A stretch of 64,000 nucleotides of DNA from contig CM067109.1 in NCBI GenBank assembly GCA_034008185.1, forward strand, positions 57,838,801 to 57,902,800. Reading direction: 5' to 3'. The stretch comes from Gorsachius magnificus. Taxonomy: Eukaryota > Chordata > Aves > Pelecaniformes > Ardeidae. Positions 25,968 to 38,884 of the stretch are shown piece by piece. The notes below the pieces were generated by a model. That model was not told where the DNA came from. It was given only the letters and a program-made list of their open reading frames with translations, and ran no database searches. The position numbers were made by a program, and so were the translations under genes. Position 1 is the first letter of the stretch, and each line of letters starts with the position of its first letter.

Positions 25968-26001
25968 GGGGGAAAAAGAAAAAGAAAAAAAGAAGAAGAA
26001 A
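25968..26001. repeat. Purine-rich A/G tract
   Basis: About 34 bases of G and A only, built of GAAAAA and GAA units. A low-complexity tract in intergenic DNA. Confidence 0.75.
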
Positions 26002-27074
26002 CAGCTTCTAACCAAAGTAAACACAGCACCGAACTTGTGAGTATGGAAATACAAAGGTTCACATAGCCTGCAACTGCCTCTCTTCATTTTCACAGTCTCC
26101 AGCTGTCACTTTAATGTGCATGGAAATTAATCCAAATAATAAACCTACAGTTTCACCATAATTAGCTGACAACAATTTAGTGTTTATTGCCCCCTAGCAT
26201 GTTAAATGAGATGTGCAAGCAGGCTCCAAGGAGTGAAATACTTTGTTGCTGTTTGAGTTCTCTCAATTTTATGTGAAAATGAAAGCAACTTAAATGAAAC
26301 TTTGTAATGGACAGTAACTATTCTGTAATGTACTTGTTCGCCTGGGCCCTAAATTGAACTTACCTATGAACAATGATTCGTTTTAAGAATCCTGTTCCTG
26401 GAACTGAAGCTAGACCTTCTCAGTGACAAAATAGAGAGTTATCACCACTTTACCTTGGTAATTTGATGAGCTTTTTCATCACTTTTTTTTTCATATTAAA
26501 GCTATGTTTACCACTAGTTACACTACTGAGCGTAGACAAAGCTACTGCTTTAACACCACCACCACCACTGAGTTTTGTTAATGTGCAGCTGGGACTGCTT
26601 TGCTCCTTCCTAAAGGTAAGTAGTGTTACAAGGGAGCTTGATTTACTCATCTTGAGTAAACTATATTGGTGGTTAAATATATCTTCCCTAACTAATTTGA
26701 CGTCAAGATAGTCCACTGGGCTTCATGTTTGACTTATTTTGACTGAAGGTTGGGGTTTTTTTTTGGAGGGGGGTTGGTTTTTGTTTTGGCTTTGGTTTTT
26801 TATGTGTGTTTTTTTATTTACAGGAGTGCTTTGCTACTCCATTATCGATGAGCCCCCCAAATCTCTCTGGGAGTTGCTGTCCCAGAGTATACTGTATAAA
26901 TCGGCTAGGGTAGGTGCATGAGTTCGCAGGAGCTATGAGGTCAGCAAGAGACTAGCAGCAGAACCCAGACCTCTTCCCTCCTACACCGATGCCTTACCCA
27001 CTGATTTTGCTGCTCACCACGTGACTTCTACACACAACATACAAATTAGAAGTATGACCTTGTGTAGACTAAGA

Positions 27075-27089
27075 ATATATATATATATA
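27075..27089. repeat. (AT)n microsatellite
   Basis: A short run of about seven AT units in intergenic DNA. Confidence 0.75.
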
Positions 27090-28105
27090 AAAGGAAGCTA
27101 GCTCTTTTTTATTCACTTAATAGATGTGGAACAAAGAAAACAGTACTGAAAAACTTGTGTTCAAAAATCGTCACATTAGCTTGCCGGCGATGTATGGCAA
27201 ATGGCTTCAGCAAACACGTAAGACTTTCTGGTGCTGCTTTTACCACCGTCCCCACGTTTCTCTCTCGAACAAGCTCCCTTACAACACCAGGTGTCACTAC
27301 AACAAAGTGAAAAAGTTGGCTTGGAGGTTGGCTTCACACTGTGTGGTCATAGCAGCTTTAAAACTCACCAGCAATCTCAGGGCTCCAGGCTGGGTATCTC
27401 AGAAGTGCTTTGCTTTCATACCCTGGAGCTGGCTGGCCAGCTCTTACCTCACAGGGATGCAACTCTCCCTGGTCTGTGCAGTGAGCTGTGACCCAGATGA
27501 TCTGCACTTCTAGCAAGCTGCTTGGGAGAGGAGCTGGGATCAAGGGCGGCAGACACCTGAGCTGGGAATTCTGCTTTGAATTTGGAGTCTGCTTTTAGGG
27601 AAAGCTTAAAAGGCTGTGCTTCCCAGCCTGGCCTCCGCTCCTGCAGCTGCAATACCACAAGTAGGCAAATACTGAATTTTCAAAAGTCAGTGCTAACATG
27701 CTCATTCAGTACCCTTGGCCCCCTGTCACGCAAATAAAAAAAAACCCCAACACTGCACAAGCCACATATCAATCACACCAAAGGAGGGAACACACATTGA
27801 CAGCTCAGCTTGTGGAATTCCTCAGAAGTCTTGGAAAACTGGTGTAGAGGGGTTGAGAGAGAAAACAAGCCCCCAAACTGAAAATGTTGCCACCAAATGG
27901 TATTTCACGCAGAACACTTATTTTCAGCAGCCGCTTCTCAGGAGCACCTCTGAGCTGCTAGCTGGTGGGGCCTCAAAGTAGGTATGTGGCAGGGCCAACA
28001 CAATTTTTACTCTTCTCTTCAGTTAGCTGAGAACAAGAACAGATGAAAAAGAGTAGTCTGGCTTCCTGCGTTGAATTCCACCTCAATAAGCAACCGCTCA
28101 TTTAC

Positions 28106-28660
28106 TGTGGTGGGCAGCCTTGGCTAACATCCGAACACCCACACAGCCGCTTGCTTGCTCCCCTCTCCTGCAGCATGGGAGAAAGTAGAAGGAAGGCGAG
28201 GAGACTCGTGGATCGAGATAAAGACAGCTTAATAGATGCATCAAAAGCTGTGCAGACAAGCAAAGCAAAAAGACAAATTTGCTCACCACTTTCCATGGGC
28301 AGGCAGATGTTTAGCTGCTCCCTGGAGAGCTGGGCTTGTTTGTGCCTAACAGTCACTTGAGAAGACAGACATCATCAAACATCCCCCCCTTCCTTCTCCT
28401 CTCCCTCAGCTTTTGTGGCTGAGTGCCACATCCTATGGTCTGGGGTACATCTTTGGCCAATTTGGGTCAGGTGTCCCCTCCCAGCCCCCTGCCCACCCCG
28501 TCCTACTTCTTGGTGAGGGGCAGAGAGAGCACCTTGACTGTGTGAACACTGTCCAGCAGCAGCCAGAACACCGGTGTGCTGTCAACACTCTTTCGGTCAC
28601 AAATGCAAAGCTTAGCACTGTACAAGCTGCTGTGGAGAAAGTCAACCCCATCCCAGCCAG
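28106..28660 (-). mobile_element. Old solo LTR of an avian endogenous retrovirus, reverse orientation
   Basis: On the + strand the block reads CACACAGCCGCTTGCTTGCTCCCC, then GATAAAGACAGCTTAATAGATG, and ends near GTCAACCCCATCCCAGCCAG. These match, in reverse, the end, the poly(A)-signal region (ATTAA on the minus strand) and the start of the LTR family seen better preserved at 47,472 and 58,700. This copy is much more diverged, its outer end at the right is eroded, and no target-site duplication can be called. No internal retroviral genes flank it, so it is a solo LTR. The left boundary is approximate. Confidence 0.75.
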
Positions 28661-31040
28661 TTTGCTTTCCGATTGTCTCAGTGATACAGCAATCTCAGGT
28701 CTGAGTGCCAAAATTATAAATTATTGCAAAATTGTCAATACAGACCTTTCTAGGCACAGACAGAACAAATTTGTGAGAAAATTCATGAGTGTACACGTGG
28801 GGATCTGTATGCATCAATCTGATTAAATGCTTGCCTCTCAATAAAAGTTGCTGTATCCACTGAGGGGTAAAATGCATGATAAGAAACTCTTATCTTCAAA
28901 GAAAGATCTGAACCTGTTTTTTTTAAAAAAAGCAATGTCTCCTTCATTAGTTAGGTATTTGTTGACTGGAGAAAAATACCTATAGGATGCTGGATGTTTA
29001 GGATTTGGAAATCTGGAATCAAAGAGTGACACTTGACTTTGTGGAGAGCAGGTGGTTTGTCTGTCCCTCTTTCGGAGGTTCTTGATCACGTCACGGATGT
29101 TTGTGCTCTGGAGAAGTTTGAAGGTGAGGGTGGTCATGAGCAGGAAAAATTACAATCATAAGCACTTGGGAATAGAAATCTGGAAACTGCTTATTGGCCA
29201 CGGTTTAAAACACAGCTTTTTATTCCTTTCACAATTAATTTAATACTCCGATTGGTGATCTCTGGCAGCTAGTGATGTGCATAAGAGCATTCAGATCCAC
29301 ATCAGCATGTTGTTTTAATTAGTATTAAAGGTCTGTATAGTAGAGCTAAGTTTTTTATTCTGAAAGTACCACAGGGTTTTCTGAAAATTATGGAACTGTT
29401 AATTTATCCTGGGTCAAATCCAGGCTGTATAAAAATCAATGGGAGTTTCACTGCTAAATCTAATGGTCTGTGGAGCCGGCATTTTAAAATTTGTGCTGTG
29501 CTAATGGTGATTTTGACTACGAACCCTTATGAAGCTGTCGGCACTTAGAACGAAACTTGCTTCTACTGAGAGGGCCTCATGGGTATGTGGAATCTCACTA
29601 TAATGTGGTGATTCACAAGGGTATTTGCTCACAAATGGTAACAACCTTGTTTATCCAAACTGGCCACACAGAAACTACTTTGAAAAGCTGTTACAGCAGT
29701 ATACTTTTCTGATGTGAAGTTTTCTTGGCAGAGAGGCTGTTGTTCCCAAGGAGGTCTCAACTCTGAAATGAGGTAGATTTTGGGGTAAAACTCTTCCAAA
29801 CATAACAAACTGATGTAGCTCCTATTTATTCCCGAGGCAAATTCTCTGACCCAAATCTCGGGGAAGTCGAGCTGAAGGGTCCATCTTCCAATGGTGCACG
29901 TCTTGTGGGCAGAGAGGATTTGGATAAGACAACTGCCAGATGTGCTTCTCTTTTTCTAGCCCTTTCTTGGGGAGTGGCAGCACCAAAGATTTCCAAGAGG
30001 GAGGACACCCCTCCTGTTGCTGACCAGACTTCCCCACACCCCTGTGTGCTATCCAACCATCATGACCTACACAACTTTACCTTGTCACAACAATCTCCAA
30101 GCCCCCTGTTAGGACACTCTCAATGAACAAAGGTTTGACAGTTTTTTGGCTCCGAGGGTATTTTGTGCACTGAAAGCAAAATAGGTGAAATTTCACAGCA
30201 TCAGTTAAATCTTCCCTAAATTCCCCAATAATTTTTTGTTGTGATCTTAAATGATTTCTATGGTAACAGCGAACAGTATTTCTATATTTAAAACATCACC
30301 CTGGGGGTGGGTATCAGTGCTTTTCTCTGTTGAAAGGTAATTGCAGTTGAACCATTATAGGTAAGGTCTTAAAACAAATGATACCTTTTTTATTGTTTGA
30401 CTTTGTAGGGGAGATACAGCAGACAAAAAGTTCATTCTTGTTCACAGTTTAGCTCATGAATCACTTGCCTTCACTGCAGTAAATGTGGTGACTGGATTAG
30501 CTACACCAGCAATGTTCAGCTGTCAAAAACTCTTCCGTTACATAATGGAAATCATAAAAGTGTCAAAATCAAATGTCTGGTCACAATCATAACTGATGAT
30601 GTCACCATGTTTGTACCATGAATTACGATGCAAGCATTTATAATTAAAGAGCAAATCAAAAGCGTGAAATGAAAATGCACGTGAAAGCTACAGCTTTGAC
30701 AATGCAGTTTTTTTTTTATTAAATCGGATATACAAATAAAATTCTTAATATTAAAATTATGTAAAATTAGTATTTGTATCACAGTATGAATCTAATGGTG
30801 TCTTATCAGATATTCTAAGTAGGCATATTCCTCGTGCTTTTTAAAATTATCAATGGGGTGGCTAGGTCTCTAAAATATTTATTCTTCTTGTGTTGCAAAT
30901 GGTGCTGCAGTAAAGGGTACACATTGTCACTTAAGTAAACTGTGTATGGAAAAAATATTGTTACCTTAAGTGCATGACGATGGAGCAAGTAGTGTTTTGT
31001 AAAGAGATGTAATATAACTTTTTAAGAATTGGATGCAACA
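28661..31040. other. Intergenic DNA, no gene seen
   Basis: No coding exon or recognisable repeat. A block at about 29,405-29,480 contains an AAATCAATGGGAGTTTCACTG motif that recalls fragments of an ancient amniote repeat, but I cannot assign a family. Confidence 0.6.
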
Positions 31041-31092
31041 TGGACTTGATCTTAAAGGTCTTTTCCAACCTAGATGATTCTATGATTCTATG
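31041..31092 (+). mobile_element. CR1 LINE, very short 3' end
   Basis: Only the last 50 or so bases of a CR1 remain: TGGACTTGATCTTAAAGGTC, then TTTTCCAACCTAGATGATTC, and the double ATTCTATG tail. This is an extremely 5'-truncated insertion. Confidence 0.9.
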
Positions 31093-34000
31093 ACAGGAAA
31101 ATCATTTTTCTCTGCAAGCTCTTGCTGGTTTACATAAAATAACATGTAACGTGAGGACCTCTGCTTATCAGATGGCAGACATTTGTATTGGTCATTTGCT
31201 GAATTTTTATGTAATAAAAGATAATATATCTCTCTACAGACCTGGACTTAGGTCTGTAGCCTTGCATCATTTTGAGCAGCCAGCCCCTGCCTATTACCGA
31301 TGTGGCCTAGCATTAAATCACTTCTCTAACATAGTTGATCAGACAGGAAATAGTAAAAGAAAACTGTGTTCTCCTCTCTAGGTTGTTTCTTAGTTAAGTA
31401 AGAAAATATATAGCAAGGTGACAATGTTATTCTGTAATAACGCCAAGGTACCCAAACAGCATGTTAATAGGCTGGTGATGCAACAACCATATGGAGTTAC
31501 TGTTGCTTGCATGAGTTGGTTGAAACTTTCAGTGAAGATTTAATTTTTAGGTAGGTATTACTCAGTTAAGTAGGCAGCTACTGAAGAATTGGGAGTGGAA
31601 AAATTGCCTAAGTTCAAGCAGAATAAAGGTGGAAGAAAAATCCTGTCCCAGAACAACCAGCTCTTTTCCTTCTTAATTAGGAGTGAGTTGATGAGAATTT
31701 GAGCAAGTGTAAAAGAAGAGAGAAAGTCCTTTATTTTGGCTGGTAGATAGAAATTAATAAACGGAAACATTGTTTTCATTAATATTATCTTAATCATAAT
31801 TTTCAGATACTAACTTCCTTACTAGCAATTTTTTTTTCCTGCTAAGGAAGACAGCTCCAAGGACCAACACATCAATGCAGAAGGTGTAAATAACATTCTG
31901 TGCACAACAATCAACTTGTTTGAAAAGCCTAAACAGTCCTTTTGGCTTTGTGCAGACAATCAGCTGCAGTCTAGTTTCACCTTCTGAAAAAAATCAAATC
32001 TATTTTTGTGCCACCTTAAAAAAAAGAAAAAAAGCAATCTTGACTTGGTCAGTTCATTTTCTTTTGTTCCTGTTATCAGTTCTTCTCTTTTATTATTGCT
32101 GTTTGCAGAGTGCAGGAGCACTCTGATTAATGACTGTGTTGTTTCACTTCTAACACAGGCCCATTCCTTTGAATAGTTTTAGTGAAGTGGGGCCAAGCTA
32201 GAGCACAGTATCATTTCAGTGGGGCAGGCCAGTTTAAAGAAATAAATTATACGTTCCCTCCCTGTTTCTGGCTTAGAAGGAAGTAACCATGGTGACTGCA
32301 AAAGCTTAACTTCTGCACAGGCTCTGGGATTGTCATCTCTCACAGCTTTACTCCCTCCTTAACCGCCCAAAAAGAATTACCTTGCCAAAATAACTCCACT
32401 GCTCCATAACGTGATGCTAATGGCAAAGCTTCATCCTCACTTCAAACTGCAGTCATTGTACCATGAAGCAGATTATCTCTAATCTCCTACCTACATGGCA
32501 ATTCTGATGGCAAACTGCAGAAAAGCTAACCAAACAAGTCCAAAGGATGTTCTCCATGTGCAAAAGCGTCCATATGACTGGGGACCCCAGGGCATGCTGG
32601 CTCTTCTGCATGTGAAACTCACTGGTGCACCTCTTTGAGCTGTGCAGCTCACTTCTGAAGCATGGGGTCGGCCAATGCTCAGCAGGTCTGTACCTGACCC
32701 AAGAAGTGTCCCCTAGATTGCCAGTGTGCTGGGAAGTCCAGCCTGGGACAGCTCAGAGAGAAGTGATGCCCGGAGGGAGGTGGAACAGGGAGAGGAGGCA
32801 GCAGCAGGAGCCCCGTGCCCCCCGGCCTGGCTGAGCACTGCCACCACCCCCAGCCTCTCCCCAGCAGCCCCTCCCCAGCTTCGTTTGGAGTTGCATACTG
32901 GGTTTTCTTGTCCACTGATGAATCATGCCTAACACTGACAGATAATCCCCCCCAAGTTGTTTTTCTGCACTTCTGATGTTTACAGTATGTACATCAGCGT
33001 GGACTGTTCATGTTCACTCCGTGAAAGATCACAGACAGATCTCCGCATCTTTTGCCCCATTGTAGAAGTATAAAGAGTGGGATATCTCATCTATAGGTGA
33101 CCTTTGTTACCTTTAATACATGTGTCCTTAAGTGGTCCTTACAGTGAAGGGACGCCTGCTGGTGACATGCCCTGTTTACAGGAAGTGCGCTCAGATACAT
33201 CTCTTCACGTGGCTCTGGCTGACGACACTGGAGCAGCAACTGTTCCACCTGATTAGATGGTCTAGGATCATTATGATGGCTGAGATCAGCTGGTGGGAAA
33301 GTATCTTCCTTTTTTTTTTTGCCTTCCTTCTATGACTTGCATACCTCTTGGAAGTGTAAAAAAGGACTTTTGCATAAAATTGCTTTTATACTCAACACCA
33401 AATATACTCTTGTTTTTTTTCAGTTGCAACTGGCAAATCTGAAAATCTTTCTTATCTTAAAAAATCTTGACAGAAAGAAGAAACTAAATTGTCAAAATAG
33501 CCACGGCACCATTTTCCAAAATAATTTTGCAAAGAAGCCTCCGTGTCTTTAACAACTTTTGTTATACAACCATTCTGAAAGATAAAGAAAAAACCTTGAG
33601 AATGAGGTTAGAACAGAGGTCTCATAGTGATTTTGTTGTATACCCATACAACTCATTTCTTCAAGCAGTTTCAGTACAGCCTTTTTTGAAAAGGACAAAA
33701 ATTCGCTTGACTGGACTTCGTTGAACAAAGACTCAGCCAAGGAGGGAGCTTGCATTTTAGATGTCTGCTGGTCTGTGACTGCAAAATGGAAGTTGAAGCT
33801 GCCTGTTGCTGTGATCCAGATCCGAGTTTAAAACTGAAGAAGTTTGTCTCTGTAGGGTTGTGACTGGATTAACACCAGAGGTGGACAGAGTGCCATATCA
33901 CTGCATTTTGGGGGAGGATGAGAAACAGAGGAAAGGTGATTCTAACTACAAGATCTTTTCCTGAATGAATGGTAACCCCCCCACAATGCTTGCAGAATTA

Positions 34001-37000
34001 CAGGGATTCTCTGGATTGTTGGTAATAATTGTACTTTGTTCTTCTAAGTAACAGGAACACAATAAATTATCCTTCCTTCATTGCTGGCCAATGTAAATTA
34101 AATAGCAGTGGAAGAAGAGATGGTGGGGAGGTGGGGAGGTCAGTGTCATTTTGGGGGCCCAAGGAGTTTTTTGGGGTCCAGTCAGGATAAAGAAGGAAAA
34201 GACTTCTCCTTGCTTCCCATGTGTGTTGTTAACACAGTGCTGGTTTTGGGGGGCAGGCTGGTGGGCAGGCAGCCCTGAAGTGGGCCAGGCTAGGTGACTA
34301 CCTCCCCTTGCCTATGCCCAAAAGTGGTGTGGAGTAACATTGGAGATGCACAAGCTGGGATAGAAATAAAGGCTATAAACTGAGCTCTTATTCTTTTGGC
34401 AGTATGCCAAACCCTACCAGCCCCAAGATGATGATAATCTCTCCAATTTCTGCCTGATGGTTCACTTCTTGACTTCGGCTAAGTCTTCCCCTGAAGCAAC
34501 CATCACTGAGCTTTAACAGAATATAAGTTACCAGGTGAGAGATGTCACCTGTCTGAAAAGCCAATTCCTTGTTTTGGTTTGTAATGCAAACCACTTTGGA
34601 GATGACAATGTTATTCATTCCTTGCAATTCACGAATGCAATGTTATAAATGACATGCATGCCATTTAGTGTTTCTGTTGTATGCTCCCTGTCAAAAGACA
34701 TCTAAACCAATTCCTGTAATTTAAAAAAATGTTAAAGTGCTTAACATTTTAAATCAGCTAGCCTGTAGGTGTTCCAGCCCTTTTCTGTGGAACACAAATA
34801 CGTGTTCAACTGAAGTCTTCCTGTTCTATTTGAGCAAATCTGAAGTAATTTTTGAGAAGTGTAATGATACCTTTTTCTAAGTGGAAATTTTATTTTTTTA
34901 CCATGCTCCCTGAGATACAAAGAAGAAAATTGATATTAAAAACTTTTTTTAAAAAAAAATTACACCAGTCTTTGAATTAATGAAGGTATTTTTTTCTCTA
35001 CTAAACATGGATGGCTGGTTAATGAAAAGAGACTTAAAGGGATGAGTCAGAGAAAAAAGATGTGAACACAGAAAACGTGCTAGATTCTGAGCCCACTCTT
35101 CATGCTTTGGTTCTACATAATGTTTCATCAGACTCTTCTGAATTTAGGGTGTGGGAGACTTTGGGGGGAGGTGTTTGGTAGGAAGGAGGCCTTTTATTCT
35201 TTCCCTTTCTGTGGAATCTCTTGACCACCAAATAAGCTCCAAATTAGACAGAGCTGTATTTTTACTGAGGATGGATCTAGACTAATCTGAAATTCTTTTA
35301 AGTCACAGCCTTACTGCAGCCAAAACCTATGCGTGGCGTAACATGCATTATTAATGACATGAAAATGTTACGTCTCTTACAGCATCAGGACCTGTTAGTG
35401 ACTTTGTTCTGTTTGCCTTGCAGCCACACATGTCAAAAGACTGACTGGTGTGGGGCAATAACTTACAGATTTTGTAAGGTTTCTTTTATTTGCTATAGTT
35501 GCATAAAACCAGTAGAACTAAGGCAGTGAAATCCAGTGTGTGACTCTTAGAAGGCATCAGATAATGGCCATCTAACAGGCAACACCCTTCTGGCAAACCA
35601 ATAGCATGTGTCTGGAAGAGCCAAAATGGACTGGGTTTGATCTACAAAAGGAGGAAATAATTGTTTGGGCCAAATTGGCCAACTTCGTTTCTCTTTTCTT
35701 TCATCAAAGAGGTCTTGACCCTGGCCAGCGTGGCCTCAGAGACCTAAAGCCAGCCAAGACTGTGAACATCAGAGCCAGAAAAGGAGCATCAGACGTGTGG
35801 TACAGTATACATAAGGCCTAACTAATATATGTGATTAATGATTGATTTTTAGCTGCTAACAGGTTACCTAGTCATTGCACATAAATAAAAGCATGTTGAA
35901 TGTTTTGAGGTTTGCCTGCTTCCATCACAGCAATCCACAGGCACCTAATAATAATGGTTGCAACACCACCAAAATATAAATTACACAACAGGTAGTTAAC
36001 CGCTATATCAGCCTGGTTTTTATGTCCCTACAACACTCTTTATGCTTTAATACACCAGGGAGCTGAGATAAACATTACCGCAGGGAATATCTGAGGAACT
36101 AACCTTCCTCCCACAAATGGTGTTTTTTACAACTTGTTTTAGCTGCCCTTACATATTTATTTTCCAGTGTTAAGCACGCTAATATTCAAATCCTTCACAG
36201 AACTAACAGAATATGAACACTATCATGATTACCATGGTTACATTGTTATTACAATTTAACCTTGCAGATAGCTTTCAAAAATGCTGGTATCAGAAGTGCT
36301 GGCAATGAGTCCAATTGGTCTAACTGTAGCCTTTTCTGAATAATAAGACTGTACCTAGAGCTTACCCTTGTACAGCAAACCTGATTTATTGGGACCAACT
36401 TTCTCTGACTGTGCTTCCAAAAGCTGAAAAAGGTCAAAAGTTACCTTGTGACTGGCTGGAGGCTCCTGATGTGTGGTGGCTCGTCACTCTGGCCCCTCTC
36501 AGGGACCCTGCCATGGACCCCACCACTGCCATCACAGTGCAGCCTTCAGCAAAGACCCCAGGCCCTGCTACACCCCTGCTGCAACCAGCGCCCTGTGTCT
36601 CTAAGATGCCTCTGTTCTCTGCCCTGGGAGCTGGTGCAGCATTATGTTTAAAATCATGTTTATGGGAAAGAGGAATCATATCTTAGGTACAAGTAAAGGC
36701 AGAATTTTCTTGCTAGGATGATGGAAAATGTAAAAGGCTAATTCAGGATTGTTTGGTCATCTAGATCTAATTATTACAGAAAATGAAAGAATAATACTGC
36801 AGTTGATTTACCTCTGTATGCAAAAGTCTCAGTAATAATAAAATTAAAATTGAAACATGCACATTCTGTAGTTTCTAGCCCATTTTTCCTGGTGTTATGC
36901 TGACCTTTCCACTGCTTCCCTGCATCCTAAAGTCAATAGCTTTGGACTCCTAGAGAGGACAATACCAGAAGTTGTCAGCCCCCCTGAGTCCCTTGGGAGG

Positions 37001-38884
37001 AAAATGATGTTGATGTTGCTGGTTTCTTCTTTCTCTCTCCAGGATCCACTTGAGGTCACTTGTATACATTTTCTAACATGCTTTTTAAAAATATCTTCCT
37101 CTTTCTTCAGTGGTTTGTATCCACATCCAGATTTACTATATATGGTGCTCTCTACATGTTAGTTGCCATTATTTGTGCTCTTTGTTATCTCTAAAACCAG
37201 TTCTGGCCAGCTCTGCATCTGCATTTCTTTATCTGATCACAGGAGAGTTTTTTATAGTCACAGGGTTTGTCTCCCATGCCAAGCCTGTGTCCATCTCTTA
37301 TCACCCCATGCCTGTACTCCTCTGCACCATATTGTGCATCTCTGCTTCTTGAGGCCTCTGCTGTTGCACCAGACTTGGGTTTCTCTGCACTGTATCATTG
37401 TGTCAGAGGTATAAATATCCCATTCTCCACAGAATAACTGCTTGTTACTGCTGTCTGTATAAGAATATGGTTGCGCTACACACAAGTAAAACAGATTGAA
37501 CATCAGCACCTGGTCAGTTAGAGAAATTGCTTTCACAGCTAAGCCAAATAAAACAAAGCTGCAGGTCAAAAAAAGTTCAGACAGCACAAATCTGACAAGC
37601 CTTAGCCTCGAGGCCTTGTAAATTTAGTACAAAGTGTAAGGCCTGTAACTAGCCATGGCAATACTGTGTTGCAGGGCTATGGGGTATGACAACTCTGCAA
37701 CTCTGTTAGCTGCTCTGAGCCACTCTGGAAAGACACCATTTCTTCCATCTCTACCCTAAACAAGTCAAATGCCAATTGCTGTAAGAGAATTCTCATTCCT
37801 AAAACTCTGGAATTGGAAAAAAAAATGGCCTTGTGCTTGGTGTCCAAGAAGCAGGAGTAGTATATAGCTATCTGGACATGCTAGGTCTGGATCAAGGAAG
37901 AGAAACAGAATCTGAGATTATGGGATGGATGGATGGATGGGTGGATGGGTGGGTGGATGGATGGATAGATCTTCATCATGTCCTTCTTCACGTTTACAAG
38001 TATAAAACATGCATTGTGAATGGCCATACAGCACTGTCCCTTTAAAAACACCCCACAACCAAACAAACACAAAAACCCAAATCCAAAATGTATATGATTT
38101 GAATTCTCAGCCTTGTCCTATGCAAAATTTTCAATGTGATTCCAGATTAAGTTTATATAAAACTCATGAGGTAAGAGTGTTTGCCTGTTTTGCCGAAGTC
38201 ATGCTCCGTAAAGAAACATTCTAGTAAAATACCCCTTTTCACATGACTGTCTTTTTCAACCACTCTAAGTCTAGTGAACTCCATGTGACGGGCATGTACT
38301 CCTATCATGTACTTATAAATGAACAAATAAAACTGCTGAGTGGCCTGATGATTACCATTAATTACATGATGTTATTATGGTTAATCACAAAAATGTTACA
38401 GGTTATGTTTGTATGTTCAGCAATAAAGTAGAAAATGCAACCGTCTTTTGTTAAAATAAAATGAGGGAGCAAAATGTCAGAAATGTCAAGCTGATGAATT
38501 ATGTGTATTCAATGTGTCTTACGCAGTTCTGAGAAATTAGTATTATGTAAGCAACTGCTATATCACTTCAAACCCTGCAGAAAGTGTGAAGCACAGATTT
38601 ATTTCCTAGACGAACTTAACCGAGACAATTATAGGAAATTAGCTGGTTGTTTGTTTCACTGAAAGTTCTTGGGGGAGGACAAACACTTGCAAATATGTGT
38701 TCCAGTTTGAGTTTAGGTAGTGATTATGCTTAATGTTCTGCATAGCTGTTCCCCTTTCTCATGCTTGTCATTGAAGATTTGAGTGGTTTTATAGGAAAAA
38801 TGAACAAACAAAAAATAATTCTCTAGAAACAGAGTGTGTTCTTCTTTCCTTCCAGGAAAAGATTTATTCACAGCTAAGTGTTTT
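31093..38884. other. Intergenic DNA, no gene seen
   Basis: No recognisable exon. A somewhat GC-richer patch lies at 32,600-32,900 and another at about 36,440-36,660, both with overlapping open frames in several frames but no protein family signal. A GGAT microsatellite lies at 37,922-37,970. AT-rich blocks near 36,140-36,260 and 38,240-38,460 look unusually structured and are raised as possible conserved non-coding elements. Confidence 0.6.
37922..37970. repeat. (GGAT)n/(GGGT)n tetranucleotide microsatellite
   Basis: About twelve tetranucleotide units, mostly GGAT with some GGGT variants. The longest clear microsatellite in the window. Confidence 0.95.

Larger units (their letters stand above)
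19656..28105. other. Intergenic DNA, no gene seen
   Basis: I find no exon with recognisable protein homology and no CpG island, tRNA or clear repeat family. Contents worth noting are a third AATAAA at 19,709-19,714, a purine-rich tract at 25,968-26,001, a candidate conserved block at about 26,090-26,230, and a short AT microsatellite at 27,075-27,089. The open frames here (up to 139 codons, for example 21,548-21,967 minus and 27,124-27,513 plus) have no family motifs and are treated as chance. Confidence 0.65.

Noticed and set aside
37922..37970. GGAT array as a CRISPR-like or regulatory repeat array
   Set aside because: It is a simple tetranucleotide microsatellite without spacers, in a vertebrate genome.
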